A model generated the notes under the pieces. The model did no database searches. It was not told the DNA's origin and saw only the letters and a program-made list of their open reading frames with translations. From NCBI RefSeq assembly GCF_000350225.1, contig NW_005179069.1:19012-83011 (forward strand): a stretch of 64,000 bases of DNA, read 5' to 3'. Shown in pieces: positions 21,094 through 32,575 of the stretch (position 1 is the stretch's first letter; every line of letters begins with the position of its first letter). The DNA comes from Chondrus crispus (Eukaryota > Rhodophyta > Florideophyceae > Gigartinales > Gigartinaceae). A program made the position numbers and the translations under genes.

Positions 21094-22707
21094 GAAGACA
21101 TCACGAATCGAATTCTGAGGACCGTAGACGTGGGCACTGTGTTGTACAGGACAAACATCGCAAATAACTGTACGCAAGGGAAGAGTTGCGCGAAAGCGAG
21201 AGGACGGGTCTGAGGCTGTCCTGGCTCCATTAGAGATCTCTAATCGACTACAGAAGACTCACTGATATGGCACGATCATGTAGTGGTAGTTGCAGCGGTG
21301 GCTAATGTGGTTGTTTCCATGAAGGTAGTGGTCTAAATTGCGAAAAGCCATAGACGCTTGCCACCCCCAGGCATTCGTGACGTGTTGCAGTGGTGCGTCG
21401 TAGTAGTAAGGGGGGAGGGGGGGAAGTCCATTTTGATGTTACGAAAGCTTGAGAGTCTTGTTTCATGGACGTTGCCAGTCCATATCTTTGTGTGCATGAT
21501 CTATCAACCAACTTCCCCTCATCACACAGTAAACAACTCTAGGAATGGGAACGGGCCTGACGTGTGAATGTCGTACGGTTCTTCCGTTGCGAAGGGTTTT
21601 CGTTGTCCTTTACTGCAAGCAGATGACTAAGAAACCCTCAAGGCTGCCTCATGCATTTGGACGTAGCTGCAATGCCGCCATCTCCTAGCCGACCAGCACT
21701 CAAGAGCTTTTATGACCTGATCATCCACGTGTTACACGTGGGCGTTAGCTTCGATGAAATGGACATCGCTGTCACTCACAGATGCACCCTTGTACTCGCG
21801 GCCTGCTCCACCGGTCTCTAAAGTTTATCCTGCGGCGCCTCCACCAGAAACGCATCTCCCCTGGCGCATTCCCAGTATGGCTATGACCCTTCTCCAGATT
21901 CACCCACCACCCTATCCTCCGTGGTTCGTTGTGCGCCTCCATCCTCGCGTTCACCTCCTAAACCCCCATCCCGATAACCCACCCGCGGTTCGCGGCTCGT
22001 AAACGGAAGAGCCATGCTCGCCCCCAGCCGACGCCAAGCCCCTGTCCCCGCCCTCGCCCTCCCATCCGCCCTCTTCCGCCGCCATACCCTCCCTCTCACC
22101 CTTCATACCCCCGCCCAAAACTACCCCAACCTTTGCCCCCCCCCCGCCTTCCTCACATTTCTCGCGTCGCCTTCCTCAGACACCGTCGCAACGAGCACGG
22201 AGCGTCTTTCAAGCACGATCTCGGCCACCGTGGACCTCGAATTCAACAACGACTGGCGGTTGGATCTGTACCAGTGGGCGCTCCAACTCGCATCTGGTTA
22301 AAACATCATTGTTGCCCCCTTGTCATCTGGAAGCAAACGGCCACCTAACAATGAAAAACAATCTGAAATCAAGCTAGGGTAAAGAGGCTCAAGGAAGTTA
22401 AAAGAAAAAATCTATAGAATCCGTTTCCATTGGACAACTGTTGCATGATACAAAAGTAGATCAACTCTGACCATGGGCTTGCTCCATTGGTCCCGCACCC
22501 AGTAGTGTATTTTAAGGTTAAGATATTCTCCACTAGAACTTTCTCCCCTTCCCCACCCCCCCCGCCCCCCCCGCCCCTTCGCCCAGACCAAAAGCAAGTT
22601 AAGAAGTCCCGCACTATTCTGTCGAAGGAGTTTCTGTCCTGATATTCCTGTCCGTTCCGCCCGTTCCGACTCCTCCGTCAATATTTCTCTTCCGACTACA
22701 CACGAAC
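21094..22707. other. No recognisable gene
   Basis: Short ORFs only. A pyrimidine-rich stretch (about 22030-22160) and a C-run near 22550-22580 are low-complexity. No transposon ends or RNA genes are visible to me. Confidence 0.45.
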
Positions 22708-22851
22708 ATGGTGGACGTGATGTGCAAGGCCTGCGGTCGCAAGGTGGAAGTGGATAATGCACTCAGCACGCGCTCTGGAGAAAAGGAAAAGAAGAAACAC
22801 TTGTCCAAATATCACAAGACCGACGGAAGAAAATATAAGGACTGCTTCTAG
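22708..22851 (+). CDS. Small putative zinc-finger ORF
   Basis: A 47-residue ORF starts MVDVMCKACGRK and ends at a TAG eleven bases before the decayed phosphotransferase copy. It has C-X2-C and, after a Lys/Glu-rich spacer, H-X4-H (HLSKYH), the spacing of a BED-like or single C2H2 finger. It may be the first exon or N-terminus of a transposase, or a free small protein. Nothing similar precedes the other two phosphotransferase copies. Confidence 0.35.
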   Translation: MVDVMCKACGRKVEVDNALSTRSGEKEKKKHLSKYHKTDGRKYKDCF

Positions 22852-22862
22852 GATTCGAGGAG

Positions 22863-23125
22863 ATGTCACTCCACAGCGAACAGCCTACCTACGAATCGTC
22901 CAGAATACGCTGTGAAAAGGATTTGGTCAATGAGGTGCAACTTCCTGCTGTTGACGTGACTCATCAATACGCTTTGCTTGGGGCAAGTGGTCCTGATGAA
23001 TGAAGGCATCCAAGATTTCTTTCTGCACACATAGTGGCAGTGCGGCATGTAAATTAGTGTGTGCATCGGTGCGGAGACAGTCGGTAGTAGTACTTCTGTT
23101 GGATGTTTTTCAGCTTTTGGCATCC
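22863..23125 (+). pseudogene. Decayed N-terminus of the phosphotransferase-like gene, copy 3
   Basis: It begins MSLHSEQPTYESSRIRCEKD, close to the start of the other two copies, and the frame stops at a TGA (23001-23003) after about 46 codons. DNA similarity to the Nudix-like region can be followed to about 23125, with several further changes. The kinase half is missing. It shows that the family has at least three members here. Confidence 0.8.
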
Positions 23126-23319
23126 ATCATCATGCTTTTACTAAACGCCTAGTGTATCCTCTACAACGAGACGTGTCCACTGTGCACTGCTGTACCGTAC
23201 AGCTGCCACTTTCATAGCAGGCGATGTCAAGAGCAAAGTTGCAGATACGGTACACGTTGATATCATTCCGGATGTGGTTGTATGAGACGCATCAGACTTG
23301 ATGACACGTGTTCCAGGTA

Positions 23320-24024
23320 CAGGGGGGTACCCGATTTAGTGCCTCTATATATAGTGTATGTCCCGGTTTAGTGCTACTCTAACGGCTCTACACCAAAAGG
23401 TATGATAAACAAGTGCCCCCCGGGCCCAGGACGCCATGGAATCTGTTTTAAAAGATATGTCGGGCCTATCTCTCCAGGCAAAAAATGCAAATGTGAGCAA
23501 TGTTAATGACCAAAGGGATGCCGCTGATATTGCTACGTTAAATGAAAGTAATATTAATGGTTGGGTTATGGTAGAGGATTCAAGTGAAGTCAGAGAGGCC
23601 ATGGAAACAGAAGCTCTAGAAGAGGTGGAGAGAATTATGGAGGAAATGGATGGGTCTAGGTGTGTTTCATCTGGGCGAACTGAAGCAGAGCATACAGATA
23701 CAGTGATGGAGGAGATTTCTAATGCTAATCAGGCTCGTTCTCTCTCTTTGATCGAAGCAGCGAATGAGTTCTCAAAATTAGAGGCGGCAGCGGTAGCTCT
23801 CTCTCTACCTGATGCGTCTTCACATTTGCGCAAGGCTAGACGCATCATATTTGAGGCTCTCAAGCCACAGAAGAAGCAGAAACAGACGACCTTGACGGGT
23901 TTCCTTAGTTAAATACTATATTCAGTCTTCTTGTTAAGTTACCGTTCTTGTGCCAAACCCGATTTAGTGCCTATTTTATCACGCTACACGGGGTAGCACT
24001 AAATAGGGTACCCCTAATCCCCTG
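23320..24024 (+). mobile_element. Pogo-like deletion derivative, 705 bp
   Basis: The ends are inverted: CAGGGGGGTACCCGATTTAG on the left; on the right, read inward, CAGGGGATTAGGGGTACCC, then TATTTAGTGC. TA lies outside each end (23318-23319 and 24025-24026), as expected for pogo/Tigger elements. Inside is only the C-terminal part of a transposase, so the element cannot move by itself. Its right TA is also the left TA of the next element. Confidence 0.8.
23436..23912 (+). CDS. C-terminal remnant of a pogo-like transposase, with a PIP-box-like end
   Basis: A 158-residue open frame starts at an ATG and is rich in Glu and Ser, with helices that may form a coiled coil. It ends KKQKQTTLTGFLS: a basic stretch and a Q-x-x-L-x-x-F pattern like the PCNA-binding PIP box known at the end of Drosophila pogo transposase. 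The DNA-binding and catalytic domains are absent, so it cannot transpose. It could still be translated, perhaps competing for the clamp. Whether it is expressed cannot be seen. Confidence 0.6.
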   Translation: MESVLKDMSGLSLQAKNANVSNVNDQRDAADIATLNESNINGWVMVEDSSEVREAMETEALEEVERIMEEMDGSRCVSSGRTEAEHTDTVMEEISNANQARSLSLIEAANEFSKLEAAAVALSLPDASSHLRKARRIIFEALKPQKKQKQTTLTGFLS

Positions 24025-24366
24025 TACACCCAGTTACTGCAAATAGTGTAAGCGAACAATTAGTGGAACTACGCCCATTACTGTACGTGTCCCTAATTTG
24101 TGTGGAGTGCTGCCAGACCAAAATATAAATAGTGACAAGCACACCTAATGACGTTCCCACGATATTAGTGTAACCTCAAAAACATTACTGGTTTTTATCG
24201 GGCCGAGTAGATCGAACTCTATCATGTTCTGTTTTGTTGCCACGCGCCACTGTAACGCGATGGCCCACCACGGATTCCTTCATGCATGCATAAAGTCAGC
24301 TCGTATCGATCCTCGTCGACTCTCACAACACAGCACTTCCCCCCCCCTTAAGCCATTCTCTTCACT

Positions 24367-25992
24367 ATGCCCTTTTCGGCTTCCCCAATCGTTACCGCAT
24401 TCGAGCGGCAAATCCAAGCACGATCAACACTCCCGCGCACATCACCGGCCACCCCTCCAGCTCAACAAATCTGTCAAGCGCCATCTTTGCCGCTTGGTGC
24501 CTCTACACTCGTGCCAACACGCTCACTGCAGCACGTTCTCACCAGCGCTGAACGACTCAACATTGTCAAATGGATGATGCGCACTTCACTTACAGAAAGA
24601 GATAAACACATTCCTGCCAAAGCCGTGCGCAATTTTCCGGTATCTTTCAGGGGTACGCCAAACACCAATATCCTGAAAGCGTCCCGATTGTGGAAGAACA
24701 AGGCTGAGTTCCTCAATGAGCATGGTGATGTACAACGTGGACACATTTCGTCGATCACTCGTGTGACGAAGAACGGACACAAGCGCGTCTACTCAAAGGC
24801 CAAGTCTCGACGTGGCCGCAAACGTGTGGCTTGGGTCGAAGCAGTACATCAAGATCTGGTGGCGGAGTTTGACCGTCTCTGTAAGCTCGGTGTGAAGTTC
24901 AACATGAAAACAATGAAATCCCTTGCCCTTCATCTCATAAGAACAACCGAAAGTACAGAGTACAGCTCGAGCTTTATTGATCCCAAGACGGGAAAGGCTA
25001 TCCCGTCAATTATTTCACCACGCTGGATACAATCGTTTTGCGAGCGCTTTCATATTGTCAGTCGCGCTCACACAGGTAAACAGCTTACTTCTCCTGCAAA
25101 GGAGATTTTATTGAGAAGGAAGTGGCATATCATTTAGGAGTTTTGGAGCGTCAGTTCCGCAGCAAAGGACTCGATGAGAATAATGTTGAAAACGCAGACG
25201 AGACTCACTTCGTCATAAACCTTGACAACGGGAGAACGCTCGGATTCTCAGGGGAGAGTGAGGTCAAGTACGCTGATGTTGTGTTTGGGGGAGACGGAAT
25301 GACGATGGTCGTTAGAATATCGGGTGGTCGGGATGCAGTGATCGAGGCACTGTTTATGGTGTTTAAAAATGCATCGAGGGGATACTCGATCAGAGGCGTG
25401 CCTGACAATGTACCAGGCGTTGCTTATAGAACGGGATCGAGGGGCTGGATAGATACTGTATTCATGCCTGAATGGCTGTCAGAGCCGCGTATTATTGGTC
25501 CATTACCACACGAGCGGCGGCGGATTTTATACGTCAATAACTGCAGTCGACATAATTACACAGCTGCTTTGGCTGCTGCTGCGAATAATATTCGCACCGA
25601 AATATGATATTTTCCCAAGAACGCCACGCACCTCATCCAGCCATGCGACTCGTTTGCTATCCAAAAAATTAAGCGCGTATGGACAACACGATGGGAGCAA
25701 CATAAAATGGAACGCATTATGTGCAACGATTGGACCGATGGGTCCGGGAAGATTAAAAATCCGGGTAAGCAAATTTTTTCTGCGTTTGGCAGTTGATGCA
25801 GTCCGTGACTTGAACGCACAACGAGATGAGAACGGCCTGACATACACCAGGAAGGCCATGATTCGCACAGAGATGGCTTGTAATACGAACGGGTTGTGGG
25901 AGGAAACGCAGCTCTTTCCAAAATTGCAAACAATAATTAAGAAGCATAGAAAACACTTTGATGGTGAGCCCGTCGTTGAGAAGGCCAGCTAA
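24367..25992 (+). pseudogene. Pogo-like DDE transposase, decayed
   Basis: From the ATG the N-terminal part carries a helix-turn-helix-like region and a basic block (SKAKSRRGRKRVAWVEAVHQ). A frameshift near 25100 moves to the next frame. The catalytic core then shows NADETHF (first Asp, near 25195), YVNNCSRHN where the second Asp is expected but is Asn, and QPCDSFAIQKIK (third Asp, near 25650). A TGA at 25605-25607 interrupts the core, and another frameshift near 25770 at a T-run leads into the C-terminal part ending VVEKAS. The layout is that of the DDE superfamily transposases common in oomycetes and algae. The gene is dead. Confidence 0.85.
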
Positions 25993-26434
25993 AAAAGTCG
26001 TCTGCATCAAGAATTTACAATAAAGAGAGTTTCTCGTTCTTTTTTACTTGATAAGCTTCGTTCAATACCTATTTGACCATATCCCTTTTCACAATCCTTT
26101 TTTTATGAGCACACGTTTCGAGACGAGAACCGAAGATGCCCGTTTGGTTTCCACGTGATATCAGTTGGCGGCCTCTGGCACACGAGCATGCCTCTCATGT
26201 AGAGTGCAAACCATGTGCGAGAGCGAGCACGCAGGGTAGCACCGGAGTTTCGGCCTCGCATGCTCATTTAACTTTTGAGCGGTCCTCTTTCATTTTAGCC
26301 GTCTTGACGCTCAACACTTGAGATCTTTTCGTTTCGCTGCCACTAAGATGTTCCCTTCATATATTTTGCACCACGCAGGAATTGTTTTGTCAGTCACGCC
26401 ACAGATCTGCCACTTTGTGCCTGCCCTAACGGCC

Positions 26435-26456
26435 AGCCGCCGTGCGGCGGCTTTTT
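26435..26456 (+). other. GC hairpin followed by T-run
   Basis: AGCCGCC and GGCGGCT pair around GTGC, followed by TTTTT. It looks like a bacterial intrinsic terminator, but the setting is eukaryotic and inside a DNA transposon. Its role, if any, is unknown. Confidence 0.4.
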
Positions 26457-27612
26457 GACAGTCTCAAATACAGCGCGCAATACTCGTTGGCCATTGCATT
26501 GGTCCTTCTACTGTTGCTTCTCAATAAAACATAGACGTAGAGCTGGAGATGCTGTCCATTTCTAGAGAGATGATCGTTAAGAGTTCCGAGTCAGGCGGGT
26601 CGACCCAAGAATCGACGCAAGCAAATGGCTGCAGCGCCTCAACGAAAGTCGTGCTGCTCTGCATGTGGTTCAAATTGCCCATTATGCGACTACATGCGAA
26701 GCCTGAGACACCTTGTAGCTCTACCGCAACGTCGTTCGGAGGTGAGGTGAAAGAGGAGTACCCAAGGAAGGGTACGGCAGGAAACTTACTAAATAAAAAG
26801 GGCACGTAAGAGAAATTCTCTAAAATGAAATGCAGATTCCTTTCGTTTTTTGAGGCCTGCGAGAGTGTCACTATTTCTATCAAACGGAATTAATGTAGGT
26901 GTCATCATATACCATTGTGGGTTATATAGTGAAACTACGGCTTTTAGGGAAACTTGCACTAATATATGTGACTCTTGTCAGAATGTACCTCACCTCTTTA
27001 CTGTGCGTGTCACTAGTTGCAGTAACTGGGTGTAGCAGTCAGTGGACGGGACGTGCAGGCAGAATGGTCCTTGTTTCGTTCGGTGCTAGAGGGAACAGGG
27101 GCGGGACGCGCGCTCGACGAGGGCACATGAAGACGGCACCAAAGAGATACCCCGAAGCTTGCGAGTCCCCCTTTGGCACAGGGCAGCTCGCTCCACCTCT
27201 ATTTATTCCCCTCGACCCCGGCCCTTCGGCCACTCCTCGCACCCCTTCATACATCCCGTAGTTCTATCATGAGATTGAAGCTCCTCGCGTTTGCACCTCG
27301 AAAACACTACAGAATCTAAATACCGAATGAGATTTGCATTTGAATTCAGCTTCGCTTTCCCGCGATTTCATGCTCTTCACGTCTTTGGAACATGCAACTG
27401 AAAGTTCACATCTCCGTCTGAGAGACTTACACACCTGGATACCTTGCCAGAGATACGATCTGTCCAACTATCCCACGTGTGTATCTTACAGGTTGGAGTA
27501 TTTACAGTACAGTGCAGTCGCATGGTTCAGATTCTGAACTTCATAATTTACAAAATGCAGACGCAGTGCCGCACATTCTGCAAAATCCGGCTTGCGTAAG
27601 CTCACTACTAGT

Positions 27613-28180
27613 TGTGATAACCACTGAGCAAAAGGGGAGGTGCCATTGGCCAACGACATGAGAGAGGAATGACTGGGAGCCATATGAAGGAATCAGCAGA
27701 GAAGGAAGCATCGTAAAGTAGGAATGAGCAGACGAGTTCAATGAAAGAGTTGAAGGAATCACCACAGTCCTCCTGAACTCGTATGTGAGTGACTCAATGA
27801 GAACGAATGCCGGGTTCTTGACTTGAAAGAATGAGCCCAGGTGTACATTGAACCTGAAGGTTTTTGATGCGTGTTGGTGACGTCTTACAGTGCAGGTGGA
27901 CCTTTGAACCTGAAAAATTGGGGTTTTGGCGTCATGTGAATACGTCGGGTGTGTGACGTGTCGTCGGCTTGTGAGACATTGCTTCTAACCACGTCGGGCG
28001 GTTGACGTTTGAGCTTGTGATAGGGCAGTGTGGTAAGAACGATACTGAACGGTGTGGTTCGAACTGGCGTGCGCAGCAGTAGAAATGAGGCCCATAACCT
28101 GTGATAACCACTAATCAAAGGGGAGGTGCCGTCGGCCAACGCCATGAGAGAGGAATGACTGGGAGTCATATGAAGGAATC
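27613..28180 (+). repeat. Pair of 80-bp direct repeats at both ends of this interval
   Basis: 27613-27695 and 28100-28180 share GTGATAACCACT, GGGGAGGTGCC and GAGAGGAATGACTGGGAG with few differences. The second lies just before the left end of the next transposon. They may be traces of an older element. No gene is seen between them. Confidence 0.7.
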
Positions 28181-28443
28181 ACCGCATTACCCTTCCCCGG
28201 CAAGGTAATTTCGAACAAACTATGATTTTTATTGGGCAAAATTAAGAAGTATTTGTCTGTTTTGACAACAAACCCCACCGTTGCAAAGGCTGAGATCAGT
28301 TTTACACGAGTATCACAAAAATATCTGAACGTGTTTGACATCACGAGTGAAAAGTCCAATTTGTTATGCACGGACCCAGAACACGGATCAAGGCCCGAAA
28401 CGAGAAATTTGGAACAAATGCGGATCCAAAAATGAATCATGTA

Positions 28444-29197
28444 CTAGGTCTCCTTGGCGTGTAACGCAATCATTGCCAGTGCCGCTTGCTGACTGGCATG
28501 TAGGTAGGGCTTTTCAGATTTTTGCCTGTAGTTTTGCGATTCTTTTGTGCACCTCAATGCATTCGCCGCCTCTCGTTTACGCTTCTTGGAGGCAACTGCC
28601 TCAGCCTTCGCAGCTTTGGCTTTTGTTGCGTCATTGGCTTTCTGTTCTCTCTGTACAGCCTTTTGAGCTTTTTCTCTGGCCTTAGCTGCAAGTGTCTCCT
28701 GACGTAAATGTTCTTTTTCTCTCTTTTCCAATTCCTTTTTACTTTCTCCGTAGCAGCCATGTTCTCTTTTTCGCGTCTCTGCGCTATCATATCGCTATGC
28801 GTGAGGTACATGGCAAGAGTGCCAAACTGCAAGGATGTATTTGTCTTTCCTATTTGCACACGACTCGTCCCAAGCTTGGTCATGGCTGCAGGACGAGCCA
28901 CGGAGAGCGAAATGCAGTTCACAGTTTGGTTCCCTTTCAGAATGCAGGACAATTTAGCAATTGCTGTTGATAGCTGCTCTACGGACTCGATCACGTTCCG
29001 TAATTTCTTGAGAGTGCTGGCATCAGTTATTCGTTGAATAACAGAAGGTAGCCGAGCACCAGGCCCAGCCCTCTCAATGCACTTTACGGAATTATTTTTT
29101 TCCTCGTCTCTGTGAACCTTGCCTGTCTCAAAACGTTTTAGAAAACGATAGTCCATTGGCCAAAGACCGGTGGACACAAATGAGGACTGCACCACAC
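28444..29197 (-). pseudogene. C-terminal part of the DDE transposase split by chromovirus B
   Basis: Directly after the LTR boundary the minus strand reads VVQSSFVSTGLWPMDYRF, the typical post-catalytic segment of DDE_1 transposases. It continues for about 150 codons. Near 28735 the frame must shift to join a Lys/Glu/Ala-rich coiled-coil tail (EKREKEHLRQETLAAKAREK) that ends at 28444. The frame across the insertion is consistent once one target copy is removed. Besides the insertion there is thus at least one frameshift. Confidence 0.8.
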
Positions 29198-29877
29198 TGT
29201 AGCATAAGCGCAGATCAGAATTAGATTTACAATTAGATCGCGCGCGCCCACACACGTGTACTGTCAGGACTGTCAGGAAGCGCGCACACACATGTACTGT
29301 CAGGACTGTCAGGACGCCCGCACACACGTGTATCATCGGCGCGCGCGCGCACACGTGTATGGACAGCGCTACAGTAGCTGAGTACGGTAGCTCAGCACTG
29401 TAACGCGCTACAGTGCAGTACGGACTACTGTAGCCCTGTATGATAGACGCGACAGACGCGTAATTGTATATTAAACCACGGGAACCGACGGCGGCGGAGG
29501 GAAGGCAAGCATCGGCTTGGCCAGACCCCCACCGTCGGCTAACCCGGAACGCTTACTCTAACTCGGGGACGCTCTCTCTGTTCGCGTTTTAGAGTAGAAG
29601 GACACGGGTAGCGGACGCGTACGTGCGCGCGCGAGCTAGGATCCGCCTCCGCCCGTCGGTACTGGAACGTCACCCAGTACCGCGCCGGGGCGTCGAGGCG
29701 TCGATCCGCTCTACCGCATACACTAACGCCTTCGCGACCCGACCCGCTCTACCACCGCTACCGGCCCGTGTCCTTCCTCACGCGTTGCTCACTGGTGCTT
29801 TCTGTTCTTCTGGCGTTCTACAGGGTCTCTTACGCAGACTGAGCATACACCCCTGTCGTTGGGGTGTTTATGCTACA
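29198..29877 (+). repeat. 5' LTR of chromovirus B
   Basis: The LTR is 680 bp. Its upstream part repeats CGCACACACGTGTACTGTCAG blocks and GGACTGTCAG units (about 29241-29350). Inverted repeats follow, such as AGCTGAG/CTCAGCA and CTACAGT/ACTGTAG. A TATA-like TATATTAAA lies near 29467. A GCAAGC-ATCG-GCTTGG hairpin inside CCGACGG/CCGTCGG arms follows (29488-29540). Confidence 0.95.
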
Positions 29878-29878
29878 G

Positions 29879-29895
29879 TGGTCTCCCGACCTAGA
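29879..29895 (+). other. Primer-binding site of chromovirus B
   Basis: One base after the LTR, identical over 17 bases to the site in chromovirus A (TGGTCTCCCGACCTAGA). The two families therefore appear to use the same tRNA primer. Confidence 0.8.
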
Positions 29896-29953
29896 AGGCC
29901 ACGCGAGTATTGCAAGAAGAATATCGTTCGAATCCGCGTCCGCGCGGGTCGAA

Positions 29954-32539
29954 ATGGAAGAAGGAACCGCGAACTCGATTCAGACGGAACCGGCGAATAT
30001 GGAGTCAACCGCGCGCCGCGCCTCCGAATCAGGCGCGCTGCGCGCCCCCTTTGGTGGCGGCGCCGCAGGTCCTACCGACCGCGAACCGTCGCCTGGGTTT
30101 TCAGAAAGACGCGCTCGCGCGATGTATGACAGGGTCGCGGAATACATCGAGGACGTGCGGACCTCGCTTCGAATTGATGTCTCGGACGCGGTATATACGG
30201 GCTGTATGGAAGAGCTACGCTCGCTTTGCAAAGGAAGGTTTGACCGCGTCTCCCAATCCTTGGAGAACCTCCGAGCGCTAGTCGACCAGCTACAGAGTCG
30301 GCTAGCGCTCGTCGAGGATTCGCATCTCGATTCCCCTGTCGAGGACAGGGAAGGCCGCCCTGAGAAGTCGGCCTCATCAAGACGACCTGACGCACAACCC
30401 TTCCCGTCGGCGGAGCAAGTACACGCGTTTGCCCATATGGCCGCGGAACTCAACTCGACGCGGAGACGCGCTCGCGAGGTGGAACAGAACCCGACCAACA
30501 GGTCGCCCGGAGCCCGTACGAGGGGGCCCGGTGCCACTGTTCCCCCGATTGCGTCAGACGCGCCGGAGTTCCGACCGACGGGTGCCGGATCCAGTCCGTA
30601 CGCGGATGGCCCAAGACCACCAATAGACGGGAATGTCGCGTCCGAAACCCAAGCCCTCCCGTATGTCGCCGGAGACATACGGGGGATGAGACGCGTACCG
30701 TACGCGGACGACGAGGACCGTGGAGGAGCCGCCCGCGAATCAAGAGAACCGATTCTCTCTTTCGATCCTCGCTGAGGCGGCTACCAGCCGGTGGACCTCA
30801 CCGCGCATCCCGGTCCGGTCGATATCCGAACGCTGCCCGTCACTCCTTTCGGGACGTTGGGACCCGCGGCACCGGGGGTCGAGCCCGTCCATACGATGAT
30901 ACAGGAGTTCAGCGATGTCGCGAACTATCGCATGTATCGGTTGGAGAATACATTGAGGCTCGTTACCTCGGGAGACGCGGGACGGATCGCAAAGTAAGTC
31001 CAGCGCTGTCGTGGGATTCGACCCACGATGCGCAGCTTCGACGGCACTGACGCGATTCAGTTACTACCGTTCCTGAAGGATATACGTATCACCTTCAACG
31101 CGCAACACCTAACCGAAGGTGTTGCCGTCCGCGTCTTCGCGCATTTTCTTGAACGCGACGCGGAAAGATTGTATACGAGTTACACCATGCGCGGACTACA
31201 CGCTGGCCAGCTTCACGACGACATACGCTGGCCTGGTCTCGTCAACCAGTTCATCAAACGCTACCTCACGGACGACGTGTTAGGTGAAGCGTATGATACA
31301 GTCGCGACCGCGCGACAGAAACCCCACGAGACGGAGAACGCGTACGCGGATCGATTGGAGTCCGCCGCGTTCCAGTGCACCGCGGTGTTCACCGAACAAG
31401 GACTCGCGCATTATTTCGTGCGCGGACTAGCCCCGGCGACCGGAGCCGCCGTGGCTGAGACGGTGCAACGACTGCCCGGATCGCAGAAGACAGACCTCTC
31501 AAGCATCCGCCGTATAGCGACGGCGGAAGGTACTACATTCCGCGCGCGTCGCGGCCTACCCCTGCCGGATCCGAAACCGGCAGGGAGAGCGGGTCGACCA
31601 TCGAGGTCGAACGCAACAAGTTCACCCGCGACAGCCCTCCATATTGGAGAAGATGAGTGGCAGGCCGACCCTGTCCTCATCGCGCGAGGCATGGAGCAAG
31701 GGGGAGGTCGACCTCCCACACCGGCGTCAACGCGGTCGACCGGAAGCTTCGCCACGGCGTTCGCGCATACTCCGCGCCTGCCAAGTGATACGGACCACAA
31801 GGTGCAGGAGCTGGACATTTCGCGTCAAGGAGGGGATCGCATATCGGCAAGCGTCCCCAAGTTAACCGAAGAGGAGACGCGTCACACGGCATCTTTCGCA
31901 TCTACAGACAGTAGCGCGTACGTCTGTTGGCTATGCCGTACGTACGGACATGCCATGTACGCGTGTCCATTCCTGTCGCCCGAGCAACGGGTGTTCACCG
32001 CGTACAGGAATTACAAGTACCAGATGGAGACGCGTCCTGGGTTGCGCAACCTCCTCCAGCAATCGGTTCGCGAGGACCGATTTCTGCGTCAAGGGTACCC
32101 GAGTCGAGCGGGTGCGGGCGCCCGCTTCGCTCCCCGCGGTGGCGGGTACCGTCGTAACGAACTCGACCAACGCGGGAGACGCGACTTCCGCCAGGCGGAC
32201 ACGCGATATCCGCGTCAAGACGGAAGTGGAGACCGGGACCGTTCCCGACTCCCGCCGGGGGTACAGAACGCCATAATGTACCTCCAGGACTGGGCAGAGG
32301 ATACGCGTGCTCTGCCCAGGGGGAAACGCGAAGGAGATCCGGCACCCGCGGCCCCGCAAATTCTAAAACGTCCGGACGTGGTGAATCAAGGCCTCGAAGT
32401 ATCCGAATACTTCGACGAAGCCGCGAGACCGAGATGGACCACGCCCGCGCCCCCACTCGTCGAGGGACGCAGATGTGCGCCAGCTATCGGTAGCGACGCG
32501 CTTAGCTCCGATAGCTCCGGTAGCTCAAAAAACGCGTAA
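29954..32539 (+). pseudogene. gag: gag of chromovirus B, with two in-frame stops
   Basis: The ATG (MEEGTANSIQTEPANM) aligns with the gag start of element A. One frame spans the gene, but TGA at 30773-30775 replaces the tryptophan TGG of A, and TAA at 30995-30997 replaces the tyrosine TAC of A. The capsid region around 31030-31600 is strongly conserved with A. The zinc knuckle C-W-L-C-R-T-Y-G-H-A-M-Y-A-C is unchanged, near 31927. The protein would end SGSSKNA. No functional Gag can be made from this copy without readthrough. Confidence 0.9.
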
Positions 32540-32575
32540 AGACGGTTACGTTCGCGCGGTCGCGTGAGCCGTCTT
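32527..32575 (+). promoter_or_regulatory. -1 ribosomal frameshift signal at the gag-pol junction (chromovirus B)
   Basis: Codons TCA AAA AAC GCG TAA contain the canonical slippery heptamer A-AAA-AAC (32527-32533). After a five-base spacer, the hairpin arms AAGACGGTT and AGCCGTCTT start on the stop codon's last A. The 37-nt hairpin differs from that of element A by one base, which turns an A-T pair into a G-T pair, so pairing is kept. The -1 frame encodes KTVTFARSREPSC in both elements. Confidence 0.85.

Larger units (their letters stand above)
24027..27032 (+). mobile_element. Pogo-like DNA transposon, about 3 kb
   Basis: Inverted ends CACCCAGTTACTGCAAATAG (left) and, read inward on the right, CACCCAGTTACTGCAACTAG. 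TA flanks both (24025-24026 and 27033-27034). It contains a decayed DDE transposase in the plus direction. The last kilobase (26.0-27.0 kb) has no convincing gene. Confidence 0.8.

Noticed and set aside
26435..26456. Rho-independent terminator
   Set aside because: Shape fits, but a eukaryotic transposon interior gives no reason for bacterial termination; listed only as a hairpin.
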